In this document: positions 25,051-32,522 of the stretch, in pieces | Layout: the number at the start of each line of letters is the position of its first letter | How positions within the stretch are numbered: the stretch's first letter is position 1 | Source: Singulisphaera sp. GP187 | GTDB lineage: Bacteria > Planctomycetota > Phycisphaerae > Phycisphaerales > SM1A02 | Direction: 5' to 3' | Length of the DNA: 34,473 bases | NCBI GenBank assembly: GCA_945888705.1 | Contig: CAMDAQ010000013.1 | Coordinates: 1-34,473, forward strand | Position numbers and translations under genes: made by a program | Notes under the pieces: generated by a model | What the model saw: only the letters and a program-made list of their open reading frames with translations | The model's database searches: none | Told to the model about the DNA's origin: nothing

Positions 25051-26802
25051 ATGCTCTCGACCTTCATCCTGACCGCGTCCATCGCCGCCGCCGCTGACCT
25101 TCCGCCCATCGAGTCGATCGCCCCGCAGGGCACGTTCCTCGCCGTGAGCGCCAAGGACCTGCACGCATCGTGGCAGGCGATCCGCTCCGGCCAGCTCGGC
25201 AAGCTCTATGACGACCCCAAGCTCAAGGACCTGATCGGCGACGACTCGAAGGAACTCGAGAAGTCGCTCGACGAGGCGGCCAAGGGCCTCGGCATCGAAC
25301 GCAAGGATCTGGTGCTGCCCGGCCGCATGGGCGTGGCGGTCTTCGGTGAGCGCGACGAGGAACTCGACGCCATGACCATGGCGTTCATCGTCGTCGCCGA
25401 CTTCGATGACCGCGCCGACAGCGGCGCGCGCATGCTGATGGCCTCGTTCGAGAAGGGCGCCAAGGAAGCCGACGTCAAGATCGAGAAGGCCGAACTCGAC
25501 GGGAAGGAAGTCTGGGTCATTCCGATGGGCAAGGACGAGGCCGACGACGTCGGCGCCGACGACGAGTTCGACGGCATGGGCATGGACATGGGCGCCTTCG
25601 GTTCGGGCCCCGACACCATGTACTTCATGCGCGATGGCGAGCACATGCTGCTCGCGAGCAGCATGGCCAGCCTTGAGGAAGCGCTGCTCGGCACGCAGGG
25701 CAAGGGCAAGGGCAAGACCCTCGGCTCGAGCGATGACTGGCGCGGCAACGCCGCGCTGCTGGGCTCGAACGACGTGAGCGTGACGCTGCTCACCGGTCCG
25801 CTGCAGGACATGCTTGGGCCGATGATGATGGGCCCGATGGCCATGGTGCAGCCGGCGATCTCGTCGCTCTTCGGCGACATCCGCACCTGGTCGCTGGGCT
25901 TCGATGTGCAGCCCAAGGATGGCATCATGGAGATGTCGGGTGCCGCGTTCATTCCGGGCAAGAAGGATGGCCTAGTGTCGCTCCTCGCCAAGGGCCAGCC
26001 GATCGGCGCGCCGCCGAAGCTTCTGGGCAACGAGTGCGTGTCGTACTCCTGCGCGAACGTGGGCTTTGCCGACCTGTGGAAGACGGTCGAGGCTGCGGTC
26101 GCGAGCCTGCCCGAGATGCAGGCCGAGCAGCTCGCGCCGACGTTGACCGCGTACGAGCCGATCATGACCAAGGCGCTTGCCGTGATGGGCCCGAGCATCC
26201 ACGGCGTGCAGTGGGCCGACGCGAACGCCGAGACCGGCATGGGTGGCGTGACGGCGATCGCCTGCAGCGACGAGAAGGCCGGCATGCCGATGCTGCAGAT
26301 GTTCGCGCCGTCGGTCGGCCTGATGCCGCGCGACTTCCAGGGCGCCACGATCTTCAGCGGCGACCTTGTGCCGTTCGCGGTCGGGCTCGGCTCGGGCCAG
26401 ATGCTGATGGGCGAGTCGTCGGGCGTCGAACAGGCGCTGCGTGCAGCAGGCGACAAGGACACCAAGGGCATTGCCGAACTCCCCATCTACAAGCGCTGTG
26501 CCGGTACGGTCGCCAAGGGTGGCGTGTCGGCGTGGGGGTTCACGGACACGGCCGCGCAGATCGAGGCGCAGAAGTCGGCCTTCGAGCGCCTCGGCGCCAT
26601 GCAGGACGGCATGGACGGCTTCGTCGATGATGCGGGCAACCCGATCGACGACATCGTCACCGATGAGGCGATGAAGAACGTGCAGGAGATGATGGGCAAG
26701 TTCGACGCCGACCTGATGAAGAAGTACCTCGGGCCATCGGTGTGGTGGATCACGCCAGCCGACAAGGGCTTCTCGTTCCGCGCCCGCCTGCTGATGCCCT
26801 GA
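25051..26802 (+). CDS. Exported DUF3352-like protein of unknown function
   Basis: This 583-residue protein has a short signal peptide (MLSTFILTASIAAAA before DLPP). It then has the phrase 'PQGTFLAVSAKDLHASWQAI', which resembles the start of DUF3352-like planctomycete periplasmic proteins ('P..T...v.v.D.......') with modest certainty. No catalytic motif is visible. It contains an acidic, Met-rich loop around residues 165-195 (DEADDVGADDEFDGMGMDMG) and a second Met-rich stretch near 250 (LGPMMMGPMAM). The ATG at 25051 has GGAG nearby. It follows the HtrA-like protease in the same direction and ends convergent to the hydrolase operon with 57 bases between. It may be a substrate or partner of the protease; that is only suggested by position. 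Confidence 0.75.
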   Translation: MLSTFILTASIAAAADLPPIESIAPQGTFLAVSAKDLHASWQAIRSGQLGKLYDDPKLKDLIGDDSKELEKSLDEAAKGLGIERKDLVLPGRMGVAVFGERDEELDAMTMAFIVVADFDDRADSGARMLMASFEKGAKEADVKIEKAELDGKEVWVIPMGKDEADDVGADDEFDGMGMDMGAFGSGPDTMYFMRDGEHMLLASSMASLEEALLGTQGKGKGKTLGSSDDWRGNAALLGSNDVSVTLLTGPLQDMLGPMMMGPMAMVQPAISSLFGDIRTWSLGFDVQPKDGIMEMSGAAFIPGKKDGLVSLLAKGQPIGAPPKLLGNECVSYSCANVGFADLWKTVEAAVASLPEMQAEQLAPTLTAYEPIMTKALAVMGPSIHGVQWADANAETGMGGVTAIACSDEKAGMPMLQMFAPSVGLMPRDFQGATIFSGDLVPFAVGLGSGQMLMGESSGVEQALRAAGDKDTKGIAELPIYKRCAGTVAKGGVSAWGFTDTAAQIEAQKSAFERLGAMQDGMDGFVDDAGNPIDDIVTDEAMKNVQEMMGKFDADLMKKYLGPSVWWITPADKGFSFRARLLMP

Positions 26803-26859
26803 TGCCGATCGTTGCGTGGCGTTGCGCCGCGTGGTCGTGCCCCCGACTGGCGTGACCGA

Positions 26860-27813
26860 TCAGGTCCGCAAGAGGAAGGCGTGCAGGGCCTCGCGCGATG
26901 CCGTGCCCTCGACACCGACGTTGGCATGGTCGATGCCCGGCTCGATGAGCGTTTCGTGCGGCGCCGCCGCGCGGCGGACATCGTCGGGCGTGGTGACGGC
27001 ATCAAGCCCGCCCCCCAAGGCAAGGACCGGGCACTGCACGCGTGCGAGCGCGCGATGAAGGGGTTCCTCGCCGCGGGCCAGCCACCAGGCGGCCGTGGCG
27101 GCGAAGGGCCCCGCAGGCAGCCCGCGCACGCGCAGCCGATTGGCCATCGGAACGATCAACGAGTCGTAGGGAGCCATGAGCACCAGGCGCCGCGCGGGCG
27201 TGCCGCGCGCGGCGAGGAGCGCGGCCAGTCGAGCCGCGACCATCGCGCCCATCGAGTGACCGACGATCGTGAGACCGCCGTTGGTGGCGCCTGATGCAGA
27301 GGCGTTGTCGGCACGCTGGATCACCTGATCCAGATCGAGGTGATCGCTGTGACCGATGCTCGTCGTGCCCGGCGCCTCGCCGTGCCCGCGAAGGTCAGGC
27401 AGCACGATCGACGCCGCGTGCTCAAGGAGCCACGGCAGCCGACGCAGGGAATCCCAGCGTGATCGACCCCAGCCGTGGATGACCAGCATGGTGCCGGCGC
27501 CTTGGCCCTCGACCAGCCACCAAGGCAGGACCATCGAACGTGCCGAGGGCGGCGTGGCGTGTGCGGGGGAAGTGGAGTGCGCGGCTGGGGTGTGATGAGC
27601 GGCCGGGGTGTGACCCATCGTGTGCAGCACGGTGCTGCCTTCGTGCCACGTGCGCACGCCCGGGACCTCGGCGGGGCTCGCTGCGCTGTGGTGCGCCAGC
27701 GCCCACGCGTAGGTCGCGCGGCGCGGCCGCTTGGCCTCACGCGCGATCGCCACGGTGTAGGTGGTCGTGATGGCTCCGGCGGCGACCGCAGCGAGCGGGA
27801 TCAGCGGAATCAT
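26860..27813 (-). CDS. Membrane-anchored alpha/beta hydrolase
   Basis: This 317-residue protein has an N-terminal hydrophobic anchor (about residues 1-24, 'MIPLIPLAAVAAGAITTTYT'), then an alpha/beta-hydrolase fold. The oxyanion-hole motif is 'VIHGWGRSRW' (about 112-120), the nucleophile Ser187 sits in 'GHSMG', the acid Asp271 in 'GGGLDAV' and the base His296 in 'GIDHANV', so the triad is complete. Between anchor and core is a His/Ala/Pro-rich stretch (about 64-90, 'HHTPAAHSTSPAHATPP'). The substrate is unknown; esterase or lipase activity is likely. The ATG at 27813 overlaps the stop of the cyclodeaminase gene (ATGA); an ATG three codons earlier is also possible. It is the last gene of the pheT operon. 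Confidence 0.88.
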   Translation of the reverse strand: MIPLIPLAAVAAGAITTTYTVAIAREAKRPRRATYAWALAHHSAASPAEVPGVRTWHEGSTVLHTMGHTPAAHHTPAAHSTSPAHATPPSARSMVLPWWLVEGQGAGTMLVIHGWGRSRWDSLRRLPWLLEHAASIVLPDLRGHGEAPGTTSIGHSDHLDLDQVIQRADNASASGATNGGLTIVGHSMGAMVAARLAALLAARGTPARRLVLMAPYDSLIVPMANRLRVRGLPAGPFAATAAWWLARGEEPLHRALARVQCPVLALGGGLDAVTTPDDVRRAAAPHETLIEPGIDHANVGVEGTASREALHAFLLRT

Positions 27814-28430
27814 GACCGGCATGCCGCGACGATGCGGTCGCGCATGGACGAGGCGTCGGTCGCGGCGCGTACGCACCAGGCCGACCAGGTCGACTGGGCT
27901 TCGGTCGCCTGCAGAGGCAGGTTGGCGCGCACGTTCCAAATCGCGCCGTGCACGGCGAGCGCGGCGAACTCCGCAGCGATCGCAAGGTCGCTGCGGATGA
28001 TCGTGCTGGTCCGGCCCGGCATGCGATCGAGCATGGCGAGGACGGCGAGCGCAAGATCGCCGATGGCCGCAGGTGCGTTGGTGGCGGCCTCGACCGCGGG
28101 CAACCAGCGGGGGTCGACGAGCCGTTCGGCCGGCGTGAGCGACCAGAGCGCGTTGAGCTCGGCGTAGGCCGCGGCATCGAGGTCAGCGAGCGCGAGGGCT
28201 TCGGTGCGCGCGTGGTCGAGGTGCACGAGCATGGCAGCGTTGTCATGCTCCCACTGGGCGAACTTCGACTTGCCCAGCGTGTAGTGCAGCACCATGGAGC
28301 CGAGCGCGGCACCGTGGGCGAGCGCCACGGCGGACGCGGCGCCGCCGCCCGGTACCGGCTGCTTGGCAGAGAGGTCGTGCAGATAGCCGCCGAGCGCGAG
28401 CGAGGCCAGCGGTGCGCGCGCAGTCGTCAC
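27810..28430 (-). CDS. Formiminotransferase-cyclodeaminase (cyclodeaminase-domain) family protein
   Basis: This 206-residue helical protein matches the cyclodeaminase half of FTCD: 'PVPGGGAASAVALAHGAALG' near the N-terminus is the family signature, followed by 'SMVLHYTLGK'. In histidine breakdown this domain converts formimino-THF to methenyl-THF and ammonia. Stand-alone copies are common in bacteria, often next to folate genes, and their exact reaction is less certain. The formiminotransferase half is absent. The start is a GTG at 28430 that overlaps the pheT stop (GTGA), with AGGTG just upstream; longer versions have no support. It sits between pheT and a hydrolase, so the operon context gives no pathway clue. 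Confidence 0.85.
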   Translation of the reverse strand: MTTARAPLASLALGGYLHDLSAKQPVPGGGAASAVALAHGAALGSMVLHYTLGKSKFAQWEHDNAAMLVHLDHARTEALALADLDAAAYAELNALWSLTPAERLVDPRWLPAVEAATNAPAAIGDLALAVLAMLDRMPGRTSTIIRSDLAIAAEFAALAVHGAIWNVRANLPLQATEAQSTWSAWCVRAATDASSMRDRIVAACRS

Positions 28431-30445
28431 GATCGCACCTCGGCGCCGACACCGCTCTGCAGCGCGCCGATCACGCGCGCGACCTGCGGGTCGGCGTCCT
28501 CGCGGCGGAGCGTGCCGGCTGCGCTGCGGAAGGTGAGCCGCATCGTCACGCTCTTGCGACCCTCGCCGACCTGCTTGCCGCGGTAGGTCCCCACGAACGC
28601 GATCGTCTCGAAGTGCTCCAGCGACAGGTCGCGCACGAGGCCCTCGATCGAGGACCACGCCACCCCATCGGCGACGATCGCGCTGACGTCGCGATCGATC
28701 GAGGGAAAACTCGGCAGGGCGCGCACGGTGGTGTCGGGCGGCCACTGGGTCAGGAGCGGCTTGATGAAGAGTTCCGCGCCGGCGATCGGTCCATCGAGCC
28801 CGAAGGCCTTGAGCGCATCGGTCGAGAGCAGGCCGATCGTGCCCACATCGTGGCCGCGGGCGCGCACGAGCGCGGCCGGCGAGAGCCCGGCGGCGCCATC
28901 GAGCGGGACGACATCGATCGCTGCATGTGCGCCGAGCACCGCGCGCAACAGCCGCTCGACGCAGCCTCGCATGGTGCGCATGGCAGCATCGGCATCGGGC
29001 GTGTCGGTGATCAGGAGCCCGAGCGATGATCGCTCGCGCAGCTCCGCACCCTGCAGATCGAAGACGTTGGCGGCCTCCATCAGGCGGATCGACGGCGTGC
29101 CGCGGTCGGCGTTGAGGCGTGCCGTGGCCATCAGGCTCGACAGCAGCGATGGCCGCAGGATCGGATCGCCGGCGCGCTCATCGCTCACGCGCAGCGGCGT
29201 GGTGCCGGCATGCGTGAAGGGCTGGGCGGCGCGCTCCGAAACGAGCGTGTGCGTAACCGTTTCGACGAAGCCCAGCCCCACGAGCGTGCGGCGGGCTTCG
29301 CGCATGCCTTCGACGTGCGGCTGCGGCGCGGCGACGCGCACCTGGATCGTGTCGAGCATCGGCACGCGGTCCATGCCGTGCAGGCGCGCGAGTTCCTCGA
29401 TCAGGTCGATCTCGCGCTCGATGTCCAGGCGCCGGGGCGGGACCGTGCAGGTGATCGTGCCGCCGGCGACCGAGGGCGCGAAGCCCAGCGTGCGCAGCGT
29501 GGCGAGCATCTCGTCGGCCGGGAGCGGGTAGCCCAGGACGCGTTGCGCTCGTTCGACGCGCACCTGCACGGAGCGCGGCGCGGGGAGCGACGGACCAGCG
29601 GCCACGCGACCACCATCGAGGCGGCCGCCGGCATGCTCAAGGATCAGCGCGACGAGTCGATCGGCGGCGGCATCGACATCTGCCGGTGCCACACCGCGCT
29701 CGAAGCGGTACGAGCTGTCGCTGGCGACCTTGAGCCCGCGGCTTGAGGAGCGCACGGACTTCTGCGCGAAGGTCGCGGCTTCGATGAGGACATCCGCCGT
29801 GCGCTCGCTGACTGCGCTCGGCGCGCCACCCTTGACCCCCGCGATGGCGGCGGGCACGGCGGCATCGGCGATGACCAGATCACCCGCACGCAGCGCGAGC
29901 GGCTTGGCGCCTTCGCCGATGGGCAGGAGCGATTCGCCGTCCTTGGCTGGGCGTATATGGATCGCGGGGCCAGCCAGCCGCGACAGGTCGAAGACGTGCG
30001 TGGGCTGCCCGTACTCGAAGAGCACGAAGTTGGTGGCATCGACGAGGATGTTGCGGGGAATCTGGCCGATCGCGCGCAGGCGCTGCTGCATCCACTCGGG
30101 GCTCGGCCGCACGCTCACGCCGCGGATCACGCGCGCGGTGTAGAGCGGGCATGCCTCGTGGTCGTGGTTCGTGATCGGCACCGGACCCACGCCATCGGGG
30201 ATGCGCGCGAACGTGGGCTCCTTGACCGAGCGGCCGGTCATGGCGGCGAGCTCGCGCGCCAGGTTGAGGTGGCTCAGGCAATCGCCACGGTTGCTCGTGA
30301 GCTCGACCTCAAGCACGACGTCGCCGTCGTCGGTCGACTCGCGGTGCTCGACGGGGAAACCGACCCGCGTGAACGCATCGGCGGCCTCGTCGGGAGTCAC
30401 CGGTCGGTCGAGGTAATCGTTGAGCCAGCGGACGCTCGTGCGCAT
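28427..30445 (-). CDS. pheT: Phenylalanyl-tRNA synthetase beta subunit lacking the EMAP-II domain
   Basis: This is the beta chain of the alpha2-beta2 enzyme that charges tRNA-Phe. At 672 residues it is over 100 shorter than the typical ~790. The sequence runs from 'MRTSVRWLNDYLDRPVTPDE' and 'GFPVEHRESTDDGDVVLEVE' straight into 'LTSNRGDCLSHLNLARELAA', skipping the OB-fold tRNA-binding (EMAP-II) insert that usually lies there. The B3/B4 editing region follows ('VDATNFVLFEYGQPTHVFD', 'GESLLPIGEGAKPLA'), then B5 ('PPRRLDIEREIDLIEELARL'), the catalytic-like core and a complete C-terminal anticodon-binding FDX-ACB domain ('FPSIDRDVSAIVADG'). pheS is not in the window. The ATG at 30445 has no Shine-Dalgarno, but TACCTT ends 8 bases upstream. 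It heads the pheT/cyclodeaminase/hydrolase operon. Confidence 0.95.
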   Translation of the reverse strand: MRTSVRWLNDYLDRPVTPDEAADAFTRVGFPVEHRESTDDGDVVLEVELTSNRGDCLSHLNLARELAAMTGRSVKEPTFARIPDGVGPVPITNHDHEACPLYTARVIRGVSVRPSPEWMQQRLRAIGQIPRNILVDATNFVLFEYGQPTHVFDLSRLAGPAIHIRPAKDGESLLPIGEGAKPLALRAGDLVIADAAVPAAIAGVKGGAPSAVSERTADVLIEAATFAQKSVRSSSRGLKVASDSSYRFERGVAPADVDAAADRLVALILEHAGGRLDGGRVAAGPSLPAPRSVQVRVERAQRVLGYPLPADEMLATLRTLGFAPSVAGGTITCTVPPRRLDIEREIDLIEELARLHGMDRVPMLDTIQVRVAAPQPHVEGMREARRTLVGLGFVETVTHTLVSERAAQPFTHAGTTPLRVSDERAGDPILRPSLLSSLMATARLNADRGTPSIRLMEAANVFDLQGAELRERSSLGLLITDTPDADAAMRTMRGCVERLLRAVLGAHAAIDVVPLDGAAGLSPAALVRARGHDVGTIGLLSTDALKAFGLDGPIAGAELFIKPLLTQWPPDTTVRALPSFPSIDRDVSAIVADGVAWSSIEGLVRDLSLEHFETIAFVGTYRGKQVGEGRKSVTMRLTFRSAAGTLRREDADPQVARVIGALQSGVGAEVRS

Positions 30446-30453
30446 GGGGTGCC

Positions 30454-30505
30454 AAGGTAGCGCAAGGGTCGGATGGCGGCGGGGCGTGGAGCGCCGTGCT
30501 ACCTT
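30454..30505. promoter_or_regulatory. Inverted repeat forming back-to-back candidate -10 elements
   Basis: AAGGTAGC (30454-30461) and GCTACCTT (30498-30505) are perfect 8-base inverted copies between the divergent starts of pheT and a lipoprotein gene. Each copy reads GCTACCTT towards its own gene and ends 7-8 bases before that ATG. The arrangement fits two symmetrical leaderless promoters (TACCTT as -10) or two operator sites for one regulator. Neither gene has a Shine-Dalgarno. Confidence 0.4.
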
Positions 30506-30512
30506 CCCACGC

Positions 30513-31124
30513 ATGCTCGTCCTCCGTCGATCGGCCGTGCTGCTTCTGGCCACCATGCTTGGGGCATGCGCATCGAGCGACCAGGCCAAGGACCAGTCCG
30601 AGCCCACGATCGACATCACCGTGCTCGTCGACGAAAGCGTGAAGAGCGACGATCGCGCGCAGTTCCAGCCGGCTCGCTACACGCTCTTTCCTGATGGCGC
30701 GCTGCACGGCCAGGCCGGTGGTGGATTGACGATTCGAGACCGCCCGCCGCGCGTGCGCGTGCTCACCCCCACGCAGCTCCAGCCGATCTGGGATCGCTTC
30801 GAAGCGGTGATGGATGCGCAGCCGCCGTTCCCGCCCGGTGCGCCGGGCAGCGACATGCCGTGGATCACCGCCGTGCGCCCGACCCCGGGTGACGTGACGA
30901 TCATCGTCTGGATGACGCACGACCAGCGTGGCACGTGGTCGGTCACCCGGCTCGATGCCGCAGCGCGACAGCAACCCAACGAAGTGGCCTCGCTGGTGCG
31001 CACGCTTGCGTCGGCCTGCTGGATGGATGACCTTCCGGCCGATCGCGACCTGCCGATGCGCTACGACTTCGGTGCCGATCCCTACGCCACGATGCGCGGG
31101 AACGCTGCGCTGTCAGCGCCATGA
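30513..31124 (+). CDS. Predicted lipoprotein, unknown family (first of a pair)
   Basis: This is a 203-residue protein with a clean lipoprotein signal (basic start, hydrophobic core, lipobox LGAC at Cys19). The mature part has 'RYTLFPDGALHGQAGGGLTI', 'RVLTPTQLQPIWDRF', and later 'VTIIVWMTHDQRGTWSVTRL'. I do not recognise the family. The order of elements matches the next gene, so they are probably diverged paralogues. The ATG at 30513 is where the signal peptide begins; upstream in-frame codons read Arg-rich sequence without a signal. The stop overlaps the start of the next gene (ATGA). Confidence 0.8.
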   Translation: MLVLRRSAVLLLATMLGACASSDQAKDQSEPTIDITVLVDESVKSDDRAQFQPARYTLFPDGALHGQAGGGLTIRDRPPRVRVLTPTQLQPIWDRFEAVMDAQPPFPPGAPGSDMPWITAVRPTPGDVTIIVWMTHDQRGTWSVTRLDAAARQQPNEVASLVRTLASACWMDDLPADRDLPMRYDFGADPYATMRGNAALSAP

Positions 31125-31696
31125 TGCCCGGCGCGCTCGACCAGGTTCCCGCGGGGCAGGCATGCTCGGGCCCCGAGTCGCAGCGATGGCCAGCCGTGCT
31201 CGCGCCGGTGATCGCGGGGGCGATCGCCTTGGCGACCGCCTCGTGCGCCACAGCGCCGGGCGTGCAGGCGCCGCGTGGCGTGCCCGGCTGCGAGGCCGCC
31301 GTCGACGTCTGGTGGGCCGATCCGCCCAAGGCGCGGTTCGAGTACGTGCGGCTCGATCGCGGAGACTTTGGATGGGGCGGCGGCATCGATGCATTCGATC
31401 GACGCACGACGTGGGGCATGACGCTTTCGCCGGAAGACTGCGCTCGGGTGTCGTCGGAACTTGCCGCGATCGATTGGTCTGCGCTCGCTGCGAAGATGGA
31501 GAGCGTGACCGAGGATCGCGCGTACGTCGTGATCGTGACGGGAAGGACCGATGAGCAGCGCATGCGTGTGCAAGCCGATGACGCGGCGATTGCCAATCTG
31601 CGCACGACGCTGATGGCGATCGCGGCGCGTCGGCTCGAGGGCACGCTTGATGAGTTGCCCAAGGCGGGGCAGCGGTTTGACCAGACGCGCGACTGA
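31121..31696 (+). CDS. Predicted membrane-anchored or lipoprotein, unknown family (second of a pair)
   Basis: This 191-residue protein begins at an ATG overlapping the previous stop (ATGA), implying co-translation. A hydrophobic segment (about residues 24-41) ends in ATASC (Cys42), a weak lipobox after an unusually long N-terminal region, so either a lipoprotein or a membrane anchor is possible. The mature part has 'ARFEYVRLDRGDFGWGGGID', 'MTLSPEDCARVSSELAAIDW' and 'YVVIVTGRTDEQRMRVQ', which line up with the same order of elements in the preceding protein. No family is recognised and no enzyme motif is seen. Confidence 0.75.
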   Translation: MMPGALDQVPAGQACSGPESQRWPAVLAPVIAGAIALATASCATAPGVQAPRGVPGCEAAVDVWWADPPKARFEYVRLDRGDFGWGGGIDAFDRRTTWGMTLSPEDCARVSSELAAIDWSALAAKMESVTEDRAYVVIVTGRTDEQRMRVQADDAAIANLRTTLMAIAARRLEGTLDELPKAGQRFDQTRD

Positions 31697-31793
31697 GCGG
31701 TTGCCCGGGAGTGTCAAGGGTTTCGGCCGGGATTTCGGTGCAGATCGTGCTCGGTTCCGCTGAAGTATCCCGAACGAACTTCTTGCGGTTTTC

Positions 31794-31821
31794 TTGGCGA
31801 CCCCCCTCGCCGGGCTAGTGT
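31794..31821 (+). promoter_or_regulatory. Candidate promoter of the second sigma factor gene
   Basis: TTGGCG (31794-31799), a 16-base spacer and TAGTGT (31816-31821) form a sigma70-like pair upstream of an SD-bearing gene. The predicted leader would be about 30 bases. The rest of the 163-base gap (31697-31859) shows nothing else that I can interpret. Confidence 0.35.
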
Positions 31822-31859
31822 GGCCATGCAACGCGTGTTGCACATCAAGGAGCGTGCCC

Positions 31860-32381
31860 ATGGAGCAGTCCATTCGGTGGCACGCGGTGGCCGGGGCGTA
31901 TGAGCATCACCGCGACCGTCTCGTCAGCAGCCTCTCAAGGCTGTATCCCCATGCCGTGGTCGAGGATGCCGTGCAGGACCTCTTCCTGAAGCTCGCCCGC
32001 ATCGGCTTCGGCGATCCCGAGCAGCTCACCGATCGCTACCTCTGGCGGGCCGCCAACCGCGCGGTGCGGCGGCGCATCCGGGTCGAGCAGCGTCGCCTGA
32101 TCCGGCTCGAGGCGCATGCTGCGGCAGACTGGTCCCTCGACGACACGATCGAGGCCATGCACGCGTGCATGGCGCACCGGCAGGTGCAGCGCGAGTCGCT
32201 GGCCCAGGCGCTGGGCGCAGTGGATCCCCGAGAAATCGAGATCTTCCGCATGCTGATCTGCCAGGGCATGACTTACCGCGAGGCGGCGTGCGCCCTGGGG
32301 GCCCCCGAGCACGAGGTCACCAACCTGCGGGTCCGCGGCTTGCGCCGCCTCCGTGAGCGAACCGTTGCAGCCGCTGGCTAG
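31860..32381 (+). CDS. Small ECF-like sigma-70 family factor, orphan
   Basis: This 173-residue protein has region 2-like sequence ('HAVVEDAVQDLFLKLARIGF', 'RYLWRAANRAVRRRI') and a region 4 helix-turn-helix ('MTYREAACALGAPEHEVTNL', 'RVRGLRRLRER'), so it fits a short ECF sigma factor. The ATG at 31860 has an ideal AAGGAG upstream at good spacing, which rules out the longer upstream reading. No anti-sigma factor or kinase is adjacent; the following gene is an Hsp70 in the same direction after 141 bases. Whether it controls the chaperone or the lipoprotein pair upstream is unknown. Confidence 0.83.
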   Translation: MEQSIRWHAVAGAYEHHRDRLVSSLSRLYPHAVVEDAVQDLFLKLARIGFGDPEQLTDRYLWRAANRAVRRRIRVEQRRLIRLEAHAAADWSLDDTIEAMHACMAHRQVQRESLAQALGAVDPREIEIFRMLICQGMTYREAACALGAPEHEVTNLRVRGLRRLRERTVAAAG

Positions 32382-32418
32382 CGCGGCTGTGCGCGGTGCG
32401 AGCGTGGCTGGGTGCGCA

Positions 32419-32466
32419 CGGGCGATGGTGCGGGCGATGGTGCGGGCGATCGTGCATGCGATCGTG
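32419..32466 (+). repeat. Four tandem 12-base repeats upstream of hsp70
   Basis: Copies 1 and 2 are CGGGCGATGGTG exactly, copy 3 is CGGGCGATCGTG and copy 4 is CATGCGATCGTG, head to tail. The array ends 56 bases before the Hsp70 ATG in a non-coding gap. Copies 3 and 4 each contain GCGATCG, a partly palindromic core. It could be a slippage-prone repeat or a cluster of regulator sites. Confidence 0.75.
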
Positions 32467-32507
32467 GTGGAGTCGCGCATCCGGCCCGCGTCGTCGGGCG
32501 TCGGCCC

Positions 32508-32513
32508 TAGACT
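32508..32513 (+). promoter_or_regulatory. Candidate -10 (TAGACT) of the hsp70 gene
   Basis: TAGACT, in the context CCTAGACT, ends 9 bases before the ATG of a gene without a Shine-Dalgarno. The same CCTAGACT string occurs upstream of the OPT gene on the minus strand. No -35 of the usual type is present at the correct distance. Confidence 0.3.
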
Positions 32514-32522
32514 CATCCCTCC

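Noticed and set aside
32419-32466. Possible CRISPR-like array
   Set aside because: The 12-base units are directly adjacent with no spacers and there are no cas genes; it is a simple tandem repeat.
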